NCBI GenBank assembly: GCA_035532755.1
Contig: DATKQI010000343.1
Coordinates: 1-15,749, forward strand
Direction: 5' to 3'
Length of the DNA: 15,749 bases
DNA from: DATKQI01 sp035532755
GTDB lineage: Bacteria > Pseudomonadota > Alphaproteobacteria > Acetobacterales > Acetobacteraceae
Shown: positions 1 through 5,902 of the stretch, one piece after another
Layout of the letters: each line of letters starts with the position of its first letter
Position numbering within the stretch: position 1 is the first letter of the stretch
Notes under the pieces: generated by a model
What the model saw: only the letters and a program-made list of their open reading frames with translations
Databases searched by the model: none
Told to the model about the DNA's origin: nothing
Made by a program: the position numbers and the translations under genes

Positions 1-1
1 G

Positions 2-517
2 CTGAAGGTGGTCGCGCCGCAGGGCGGGCGGGTGACGCTGGGGGGTGCGGATCTGGCCGGGCTTGCGGCGGATGACGTGCGCGGCCGCATCGCCTGGCTG
101 TCGCAGGCGACGCATCTGTTCGACGACACGATCCGCGCGAACCTGCTGCTCGGCCGGCCGGATGCGGACGAGGCCGATCTGTGGGGGGCGCTGGATGCCG
201 CGCAGATCGGCGATGCCGTGCGCGCGCTGCCGGACGGGCTCGACGCGTGGCTGGGCGAGGGAGGGCTGCGCTTCTCGGGCGGGCAGGGGCGGCGGCTCGC
301 GCTCGCGCGCACGCTGCTCAGCCGCGCGCCGGTATTGATCCTCGACGAACCGTGCGCGGGGCTGGATGCCGAGACCGAACAGGCGTTCCTCGCCACGCTG
401 AACGACGTGGCGAGCGGGCGCACCGTCATTCTCATCGCGCACCGGCTGACCGGGGTGGAGAGGCTCGACCGGATCTGGCGGCTTTCCGGCGGGCGGGCGA
501 TCGCAGCGGCGGCCTGA
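2..517 (+). CDS. cydC: CydC-like ABC exporter ATP-binding domain, C-terminal fragment
   Basis: This is the last 171 residues of a transporter whose beginning lies before the window; the frame is already open at base 2 (L-K-V-V-A-P). Only the part of the nucleotide-binding domain after Walker A is visible. It shows a Q-loop (WLSQATHLFDDTI, bases 95-133), the ABC signature FSGGQGRR (near 272-295), Walker B VLILDEP and a D-loop (near 332-361), and the switch histidine in ILIAHR (near 428-445). The Q-loop wording and the spacing resemble CydC, the partner of CydD in the inner-membrane exporter of glutathione/cysteine needed for cytochrome bd assembly. The membrane domain and cydD cannot be seen, so another type-IV exporter remains possible. 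Its stop codon lies inside a palindrome shared with the convergent gene. Confidence 0.72.
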   Translation: MKVVAPQGGRVTLGGADLAGLAADDVRGRIAWLSQATHLFDDTIRANLLLGRPDADEADLWGALDAAQIGDAVRALPDGLDAWLGEGGLRFSGGQGRRLALARTLLSRAPVLILDEPCAGLDAETEQAFLATLNDVASGRTVILIAHRLTGVERLDRIWRLSGGRAIAAAA

Positions 518-530
518 TCCGATCAGGCCG
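510..530. terminator. Palindrome spanning both stop codons of two convergent genes
   Basis: A perfect 9-bp stem (510-518 with 522-530, arm CGGCCTGAT) closes on a 3-base loop. The TGA of the cydC-like gene (515-517) and the TGA of the minus-strand gene (523-525 on the plus strand) both lie within it. Position and symmetry suit a bidirectional terminator between convergent genes. Neither side has a clear T-tract: the plus side reads GGTATTTC. Intrinsic termination is therefore unproven; the hairpin may instead protect 3' ends. Confidence 0.45.
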
Positions 531-888
531 GGTATTTCGGATTGCTCAACGAAAGGCGCACGGCGATCTGGTGGCGGAACAGGGCGGCGAGTTCGGCGTG
601 GGCGGCGCTGTCGAAGCGGCCGGCGCGAATATCGGCGGCGAGCGCGCGGTTGCGGTCTTCCGCCGGCGGTGGTGCGGGAAGCGCTGCGTATGCGGCTTCG
701 ACAAGCCGGCGCTCCGCGGCAGCCGCCGCCTCGGTGTCGGCGGCCATTTCCCGGGCGGCGATGGCCATGGCGTTGGCGATCATCAACCCCGTGTAGCGAT
801 GGGCGGGGCCGAGCAGCGGCAGGATTTCCGTGAGCAGGGCCTGCCGGGCGATGCCGAGCAGCACGTCGCCGGAGGGACCGTCATGCAT
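523..888 (-). CDS. DUF6285-like small protein (LvaB-like candidate)
   Basis: A 121-residue, Ala-rich, probably all-helical soluble protein with no signal peptide or membrane segment. The start M-H-D-G-P-S-G, the MIANAMAIAARE block (residues 36-47) and the C-terminal RLSLSNPKY are what I recall of the DUF6285 family. That family is typically encoded beside APH-type phosphotransferases and acyl-CoA dehydrogenases. It overlaps the end of the phosphotransferase gene by 8 bp and has no Shine-Dalgarno of its own, so it is probably translationally coupled. In P. putida the small protein LvaB is needed with the kinase LvaA to phosphorylate 4-hydroxyvaleryl-CoA. By position and size this could be its counterpart, which is an inference from context. 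No catalytic motif is evident, which fits an accessory subunit. Confidence 0.75.
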   Translation of the reverse strand: MHDGPSGDVLLGIARQALLTEILPLLGPAHRYTGLMIANAMAIAAREMAADTEAAAAAERRLVEAAYAALPAPPPAEDRNRALAADIRAGRFDSAAHAELAALFRHQIAVRLSLSNPKYPA

Positions 889-1891
889 GAGGAGCGGCCT
901 CGATCAGGTGCAGCGTTTCATGGACCAGTTGCGGGGCAAGCCGGCCCGTGAGCGCGGGTTCCAGCGTGGGCATGGCTTCCGTCGCGTGGCGGGTGCCCTG
1001 TTGCAGGGCGATGATGGCCCAGCGGGCGGTGGCCATGATCTGCCAGTAGGGCAGTGCCGCCTCCGCCACCGCCCAGCCAGCGACTGATTCGTAGCCGCGC
1101 AGGAAGGCGACGCGGGAGGCCAGGCCGCCTGCCTCCCGCGCATCCGCCCCGAAGCGCCAGCAGCGTGCGCAGAACCAGCCGATATCCTCCATCGGATCGC
1201 CCCAGGCCGCGAATTCCCAGTCCAGCACGCCGGAAATCCGGCCTGAATCGATCATGATGTTGCCGGTGCGGTAGTCGCCATGGATCAGCACCGGCCCGTG
1301 CGGCTCGGGGGCGTGGCAGGTGAGCCAGCGCAAGGCCCATTCCAGCGCCGGCTGCGGATGCGGCAGATCGTCCAGATAGGCACGCAGCAGCGCGAGGCGG
1401 GCGGCGAGAGGCGGGTGGCTGGGGGGCGGCAGGAAGCCGAGGTCCGGCCGCGGCGGGCGGATGGCATGGATGCGGGCGAGTTCCGCGCCGAGGGCATGGC
1501 CCAGGGCCTCCCGATCGGGGGTCGCCGCGTCGTCGCGCACGAGGCGGCGGGGATCGGCGATGCCGCCCAGCCGGCGCATGAGGAAGAATGGGCCGCCGAG
1601 CACGGCGGAATCGGTGCAGAGGTGCAGCGGCTCGGCCACCTTCACCCCGGCGGAGAAGGCGGCGCGCAGCAGGCGGAATTCGGCGTCCCGGCCGTGGCTC
1701 GCGGCGACTTGGGCGCCCGCATCGCGGCGCAGGACGAGATGCTCGACGCGGCCGTCAGGATGGTTGAGCGCGAGCGCCCAGTTCTCCTGGATCGCCCCGC
1801 CCGAGAGCCGCGAGAGATCGGCGACGGTCGTGCCGGGGCCGTACAGCGTGGCAAGCCAGCCGGAAAGGCGGGCGCGTTCGGCCTCTGTCAT
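881..1891 (-). CDS. APH-fold phosphotransferase (LvaA/ACAD11-N-like hydroxyacyl-CoA kinase candidate)
   Basis: A 336-residue kinase of the aminoglycoside/choline phosphotransferase fold. The N-lobe contains LSGGAIQENWAL (residues 29-40), resembling the nucleotide-binding start of this family. The catalytic Brenner motif HGDYRTGN is at 204-211 and the metal-binding DWE at 224-226, so the active site looks intact. I start it at the ATG at 1891, whose first bases overlap the stop of the acyl-CoA dehydrogenase gene (ATGA, 1888-1891). The frame is open upstream to 2023, but that stretch is inside the dehydrogenase gene and gives an unlikely N-terminus. No Shine-Dalgarno is seen, consistent with translational coupling. 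In this neighbourhood the likely substrate is the hydroxyl of a 4- or 5-hydroxyacyl-CoA rather than an antibiotic. Human ACAD10/11 carry the same two domains in one chain. Confidence 0.85.
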   Translation of the reverse strand: MTEAERARLSGWLATLYGPGTTVADLSRLSGGAIQENWALALNHPDGRVEHLVLRRDAGAQVAASHGRDAEFRLLRAAFSAGVKVAEPLHLCTDSAVLGGPFFLMRRLGGIADPRRLVRDDAATPDREALGHALGAELARIHAIRPPRPDLGFLPPPSHPPLAARLALLRAYLDDLPHPQPALEWALRWLTCHAPEPHGPVLIHGDYRTGNIMIDSGRISGVLDWEFAAWGDPMEDIGWFCARCWRFGADAREAGGLASRVAFLRGYESVAGWAVAEAALPYWQIMATARWAIIALQQGTRHATEAMPTLEPALTGRLAPQLVHETLHLIEAAPHA

Positions 1892-3102
1892 GCCGCGCTG
1901 CCGGCGGTGGGCCAGCGCCAGAAATCCTCTCCCTGTTTCAGCAGGGCGCGGGAGAGAACCATCTTGTGGATTTCCGAGGCGCCATCGACAAGGCGCGCCT
2001 GCCGCGCGTAGCGATAGATCCATTCAAGGGGCGTGTCCTGCGAATAGCCGCGCGCGCCGCAAAGCTGGATGGCGGTATCGGCGGCCTTGTGCAGCGTGTC
2101 CGCCACCGCGATCTTCGCCATGGAGACGGCGCTGCGCGCGTCCACGCCGGTATCGAGCAGCCAGGCGGCCTTCATCGTCAGCAACCGACCGATCTCGATC
2201 GCCATGGCGGCCTCGCTCAGCATCCATTGCACGCCTTCGTGTTCGGCGAGCGTGGTGCCGAAGCTTCTGCGTTCCCGCACATAGGGTTCGGCGATTTCGA
2301 GCGCGCGCCGGGCGAGGCCGAGCCAGCGCATGCAATGCGTCAGCCGCGCCGGATTCAGGCGGATCTGCGTCACGCGCAGCCCGTCCCCCACCTCCATCAG
2401 CCGGTTCGAATCGGGAATCACGAGCCCCTCGAAGGCAAGTTCGCAATGCCCGCCGTGCTCCTCCGGGCCCATGATCGGGATGCGGCGGAGGATGCGCCAG
2501 CCCGGATCCGCCCGGTCGAACAGGAATGCGGTGAGGCCGCGGCGCGGATCGTCCGAGGTGCGGGCCATCACGATGAAATGCTGCGCGACCTCCGCCCCGG
2601 TGATGAACCATTTGCGGCCCTCGATCACCCAGCTGTCGCCGTTGCGCGTAGCCGTGGTGCGCATCGCCGCGGGGTCTGACCCCGCGCCCGGCATCGGCTC
2701 GGTCATCGCGAAGGCGGAGCGCGCGGCGCCGGCGGCGATGGGGGCAAGCCAGCGTTCCTTCTGGGCTGGCGTTGCGACCTTGGCGAGCAGCATCATGTTG
2801 CCGTCATCCGGTGCTGCGGCGTTGAAAACCACCGGGCCGAACAGCGAGCGGTTCATCGCCTCGTAGCACGCCGCCATGCCGACGAAGCCCAGTCCCTGGC
2901 CGCCGTCCGCCTCGGGCAGTTGCAGGTTCCACAACCCCTCGGCGCGGGCGCGGGCCTGCAAGGCGTGCAGCGGCTCCGGCGCGATGTTGCCGTGCCCGTC
3001 CCAGTTCGCGCGATCGGCTTCAACCGGCAGGACATGTGCGCTGACGAATGCGGCGATACGGTCGCGGAACGTGGCGGCATGGGCGGGCAGAGTGAAATCC
3101 AT
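1888..3102 (-). CDS. Acyl-CoA dehydrogenase family protein, ACAD11/LvaC-like
   Basis: A 404-residue flavoprotein with the usual acyl-CoA dehydrogenase layout: N-terminal helical domain, beta domain with FAMTEPMPGAGSDP (131-144) and RKWFITGA (163-170), and C-terminal helical domain with QLCGARGYSQ (346-355). In the C-terminal motif VDGASEIHK (372-380), residue Asp373 stands where medium-chain enzymes have the catalytic Glu of the Y-E-G-T motif. As I recall, ACAD10/11 types also have Asp there. The ATG at 3102 is preceded by TAGGAAA; its AGGA core overlaps the SDR stop codon and lies 9 bases from the start. With the kinase downstream it may convert a phosphorylated hydroxyacyl-CoA to the enoyl-CoA, as LvaC does. 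An ordinary beta-oxidation dehydrogenase is the alternative. Confidence 0.88.
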   Translation of the reverse strand: MDFTLPAHAATFRDRIAAFVSAHVLPVEADRANWDGHGNIAPEPLHALQARARAEGLWNLQLPEADGGQGLGFVGMAACYEAMNRSLFGPVVFNAAAPDDGNMMLLAKVATPAQKERWLAPIAAGAARSAFAMTEPMPGAGSDPAAMRTTATRNGDSWVIEGRKWFITGAEVAQHFIVMARTSDDPRRGLTAFLFDRADPGWRILRRIPIMGPEEHGGHCELAFEGLVIPDSNRLMEVGDGLRVTQIRLNPARLTHCMRWLGLARRALEIAEPYVRERRSFGTTLAEHEGVQWMLSEAAMAIEIGRLLTMKAAWLLDTGVDARSAVSMAKIAVADTLHKAADTAIQLCGARGYSQDTPLEWIYRYARQARLVDGASEIHKMVLSRALLKQGEDFWRWPTAGSAA

Positions 3103-3113
3103 CCGAAAATTTC

Positions 3114-3875
3114 CTACAGCGAGGCGGTGAGATGGCCGCCATCGACCACCAGCACCGATCCGCTCATGTAGCTTCCGGCGGTGGCGAGCAGCAGCAGCAG
3201 CGGCGCGTCGAGATCCTCGGGCCGGCCGAGGCGGCGGGCGGGGATGCGGCGGAGCATCGCCTGCCCGGCGGCGGAGGCGAAGAACGCCGCGTTCAGGGGC
3301 GTCTCGATATAGCCCGGCGCGAGGGCGTTCACGCGGATGCCGTGGCGCGCCCATTCCAGCGCCATCTGCTTCGTGAGCTGGATCAGCGCCGCCTTCGACG
3401 TGGCATAGGCGGAGACCTGGTTTGCCTGCCGCAGGCCGAGGATGGAGGCGACGTTCACGATCGCCCCGCCGCGGCCCGCGGCAACCATGCCCCGCGCCGT
3501 TTCCGTGGCAACCGCCCAGGCCCCGCGCAGATTGGTTTGCAGGATCGCATCCCACGCCTCCGCCGGCTGTTCGAGCAGCGGCGCGGTGCCGGTGATGCCG
3601 GCATTGTTCACGAGGCCGTGGAGCGGCCCGAACCGCGCCTGCGCCGCGGACAAGCCCTGGCGGACGGAGGCGAGATCGGTCACGTCCATCGCCACCGCAT
3701 GGGCAGCACCACCGGCTGCCTCGATCTCCGCCACCACCTGCGCAAGTTCGCCGGGGCGCCGGGCCGCGGCCGCCACCGCGTATCCGGCGCGCGCCAGCAC
3801 GATCGCGAAATGCCGGCCGAGACCCGATGATGCGCCGGTGACCAGCACCGCCTGGCCCGGCTGCGCGCGCAGCAT
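3114..3875 (-). CDS. Short-chain dehydrogenase/reductase (LvaD-like candidate)
   Basis: A 253-residue classical SDR. It has the cofactor motif TGASSGLG (13-20), the NNAG motif (90-93), and catalytic Ser144, Tyr157 and Lys161 in the YATSK motif, so it should be an active NAD(P)-dependent oxidoreductase. The segment APGYIETP (186-193) is typical for the substrate loop. I choose the ATG at 3875 because a strong ribosome-binding site (GGAGG, 7 bases upstream) precedes it. The frame is open to 3947, but that extension would cross the promoter. It is the first gene of the operon; the next starts 11 bp after its stop. In the Lva pathway the SDR interconverts a 4-keto- and a 4-hydroxyacyl-CoA, and the same role is inferred here. 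SDR substrate cannot be read from the sequence. Confidence 0.88.
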   Translation of the reverse strand: MLRAQPGQAVLVTGASSGLGRHFAIVLARAGYAVAAAARRPGELAQVVAEIEAAGGAAHAVAMDVTDLASVRQGLSAAQARFGPLHGLVNNAGITGTAPLLEQPAEAWDAILQTNLRGAWAVATETARGMVAAGRGGAIVNVASILGLRQANQVSAYATSKAALIQLTKQMALEWARHGIRVNALAPGYIETPLNAAFFASAAGQAMLRRIPARRLGRPEDLDAPLLLLLATAGSYMSGSVLVVDGGHLTASL

Positions 3876-3900
3876 GGCGCTTCCTCCGTGGTTGGCGGGA

Positions 3901-3928
3901 ACTATAGGGGGTGCCAGGATGGCGGCAA
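3901..3928 (-). promoter_or_regulatory. Sigma70-like promoter of the SDR-ACAD-kinase operon
   Basis: Read on the minus strand, TTGCCG (-35, bases 3928-3923) and TATAGT (-10, bases 3906-3901) are separated by 16 bp. They match the consensus at 4 of 6 and 5 of 6 positions. Transcription would start about 7 bases further on, giving a leader of roughly 20 bases that contains the GGAGG ribosome-binding site. The only other gene nearby is divergent, so a promoter is expected here. It is predicted from pattern only. Confidence 0.55.
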
Positions 3929-3970
3929 GGCAACGGCGACAAGACAATGGCGACGAGGGGAAACGGCGGC

Positions 3971-5704
3971 ATGACCAGCGGTTTGCGCAAGGGACTGACC
4001 AGCTACGGCGATCCGGGATTCTCCCTGTTCCTGCGCAAGGCTTTCATCAAGGCGATGGGCTATTCCGATGATGCGCTGGACCGGCCGATCGTGGGCATCA
4101 CCGCGACCGGCAGCGATTTCAACGCCTGCCACGGCAATGTGCCGCAGTTGATCGAGGCGGTGCGGCGCGGGGTGATGCTGGCCGGCGGGCTGCCGATGGC
4201 CTTCCCCACCATCTCGATCCACGAATCCTTCGCCCACCCCACCAGCATGTTCCTGCGCAACCTGATGGCGATGGACACCGAGGAGATGATCCGCGCCCAG
4301 CCGATGGATGCCGTGGTGCTGATCGGCGGGTGCGACAAGACCGTGCCGGCGCAGCTGATGGCCGCGGCCAGCGCCGATGTGCCCGCGGTGATGCTGCTGA
4401 CCGGGCCGATGCTGGTGGGCCACCACAAGGGCGAGGTGCTGGGCGCCTGCACCGATTGCCGCCGGTTCTGGGCGCGCCACCGCGCCGGCGAGATCGACGC
4501 GGCGGAGATCGAGCAGTTGAGCGGGCGGCTGGCGCCGACGGCCGGCACCTGCATGGTGATGGGCACGGCAAGCACGATGGCCTGCATCGCCGAAGTGCTG
4601 GGCTTCGCACTGCCCGGCACCGCGGCGATCCCGGCAACGCACGCAGACCGGCTGCGCGCGGCGGAGCACAGCGGCGCGGCCGCGGTGGCGGCGGCGAGAG
4701 CGGGCGGCCCGCGCCCGGCGGAGCTGCTCACACAGCAGGCGTTCCGCAATGCGCAGGTGGTGCTGCACGCGATCGGCGGATCGACCAACGGACTGATCCA
4801 TCTGGCGGCGATCGCGGGCCGGGTTGGGCTTGCGATCGACCTCGACACGTTCGACCGGATCGGGCGCGAGGTGCCGGTGCTGATCGACCTCAAGCCGACC
4901 GGATCGCATTACATGGAGCATTTCCATCACGCGGGGGGCATGCCGCGCCTGCTGCGCGAACTGGCCGGCCTGGTCGATCTGTCGGCGCGCACCATGGCGG
5001 GCGGCACGCTCGCCGATGCCGCGGCGGCGGCCGAGGATGTGCCGGGGCAGGACGTGATCCGCCCGCGCGAACGGCCGATCTTTCCGGTCGGCGGAATGGC
5101 CGTGCTGCGCGGCAACATCGCCCCGGGCGGAGCGGTGATCAAGCACGCCGCGGCCTCCGCGCATCTGTTGCAGCACACCGGGCGGGCGGTGGTGTTCGAT
5201 GGTGTCGAGGATTTGACGAACCGGATCGACGATCCGGACCTGGACGTGACGGCGGACGATATCCTGGTGCTGCGCTACGCCGGCCCGAAAGGGGCGCCGG
5301 GCATGCCGGAGGCCGGCTATCTGCCGATCCCGCGCAAGCTCGCACGCCAGGGCGTGAAGGACATGGTGCGGATCTCGGATGCGCGGATGAGCGGCACGGC
5401 GTTCGGCACCATCGTGCTGCACATCGTTCCCGAAGCGCAGGAAGGCGGCCCGCTCGCATTCCTCCGCACTGGCGATCCGATCACGCTGGATGTGGCGGGG
5501 CGTAGGATCGACGTGATGGTGAGCGAGGCGGAACTGGCCTGCCGCCGCGCCGGCTGGCAGCGCCCGGCGCCGCCCGCGGGATCGGGCCGGGGCTATGCAA
5601 ATCTTTACCAACGCAGCGTGTTGCAAGCCGATGTTGGCTGCGACTTCGATTTTCTGTTGCCGGTCGGTACCGACCCGCCGATGGAGCCGGGCGGCACAGT
5701 TTAG
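3971..5704 (+). CDS. IlvD/Edd-family sugar-acid dehydratase (arabinonate dehydratase-like)
   Basis: A 577-residue iron-sulfur dehydratase that removes water from a 2,3-dihydroxy acid to give a 2-keto acid. Three cysteines expected to hold the cluster are present: Cys53 (NACHGN), Cys121 (GGCDKT) and Cys194 (GTCMVMGT), with spacings of 68 and 73. As I remember it, this matches the [2Fe-2S] L-arabinonate dehydratase of Rhizobium leguminosarum. SDARMSG near 469-475 holds the conserved Ser474 thought to act as base. These features favour the pentonate/hexonate branch over IlvD proper. The exact sugar acid is unknown. The start is uncertain: ATG 3971 follows GAGGGG at about 11 bases and fits family N-termini, while ATG 3947 and the GTG at 3911 are in frame upstream. 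It is divergent from the SDR operon and no other pathway gene is adjacent. Confidence 0.87.
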   Translation: MTSGLRKGLTSYGDPGFSLFLRKAFIKAMGYSDDALDRPIVGITATGSDFNACHGNVPQLIEAVRRGVMLAGGLPMAFPTISIHESFAHPTSMFLRNLMAMDTEEMIRAQPMDAVVLIGGCDKTVPAQLMAAASADVPAVMLLTGPMLVGHHKGEVLGACTDCRRFWARHRAGEIDAAEIEQLSGRLAPTAGTCMVMGTASTMACIAEVLGFALPGTAAIPATHADRLRAAEHSGAAAVAAARAGGPRPAELLTQQAFRNAQVVLHAIGGSTNGLIHLAAIAGRVGLAIDLDTFDRIGREVPVLIDLKPTGSHYMEHFHHAGGMPRLLRELAGLVDLSARTMAGGTLADAAAAAEDVPGQDVIRPRERPIFPVGGMAVLRGNIAPGGAVIKHAAASAHLLQHTGRAVVFDGVEDLTNRIDDPDLDVTADDILVLRYAGPKGAPGMPEAGYLPIPRKLARQGVKDMVRISDARMSGTAFGTIVLHIVPEAQEGGPLAFLRTGDPITLDVAGRRIDVMVSEAELACRRAGWQRPAPPAGSGRGYANLYQRSVLQADVGCDFDFLLPVGTDPPMEPGGTV

Positions 5705-5902
5705 GTGCACTGCAACACGGATCGATCCAAAACAGATCGGCCGATAATTTGTGCACATACAACGAAACGCCGCCTCTTTCGAAAGCAGTTCTGAACGTGT
5801 AAAGGGGCGCGCGGGCCGTATTCGGCGCTGGCTTGCAGGTTGCTTGCAAAACTCCTGCTTTCGGCTAAAGAATGCAGGAATAACGACTGGGAGGCTTCAC
5901 TG
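5705..5902. other. Intergenic region between dehydratase and livK, probable liv promoter/operator region
   Basis: This is the largest non-coding gap (198 bp) and is visibly less GC-rich than its surroundings. It contains two GTGCAC palindromes (5706-5711 and 5751-5756) flanking a 10-base palindrome ATCGGCCGAT (5736-5745). It also has a direct repeat GCTTGCA at 5831-5837 and 5842-5848, exactly 11 bases apart. A weak promoter-like pair, TTGCAA (5844-5849) and TAAAGA (5866-5871), has a 16-base spacer. I see no clear terminator for the dehydratase. The region must carry the liv operon promoter if the operon is independent, but the exact site is not certain. Confidence 0.35.

Noticed and set aside
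881..1891. Antibiotic-resistance aminoglycoside kinase
   Set aside because: The fold is shared, but the neighbours (acyl-CoA dehydrogenase, SDR, DUF6285-like) and domain pairing known from ACAD10/11 point to acyl-CoA metabolism.
1892..2023. A 44-residue N-terminal extension of the kinase
   Set aside because: It lies wholly within the dehydrogenase gene and does not look like a kinase N-terminus; the ATGA overlap start at 1891 is the natural one.
3103..3990. A 700-codon dehydrogenase beginning at 3990
   Set aside because: The upstream 296 codons are the out-of-frame shadow of the SDR gene; the ATG at 3102 has its own ribosome-binding site and fits the family N-terminus.
3902..5758. A 618-codon open frame on the minus strand opposite the dehydratase
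   Set aside because: Shadow of the dehydratase with His/Arg-rich composition and no motif; it would also collide with the SDR promoter.
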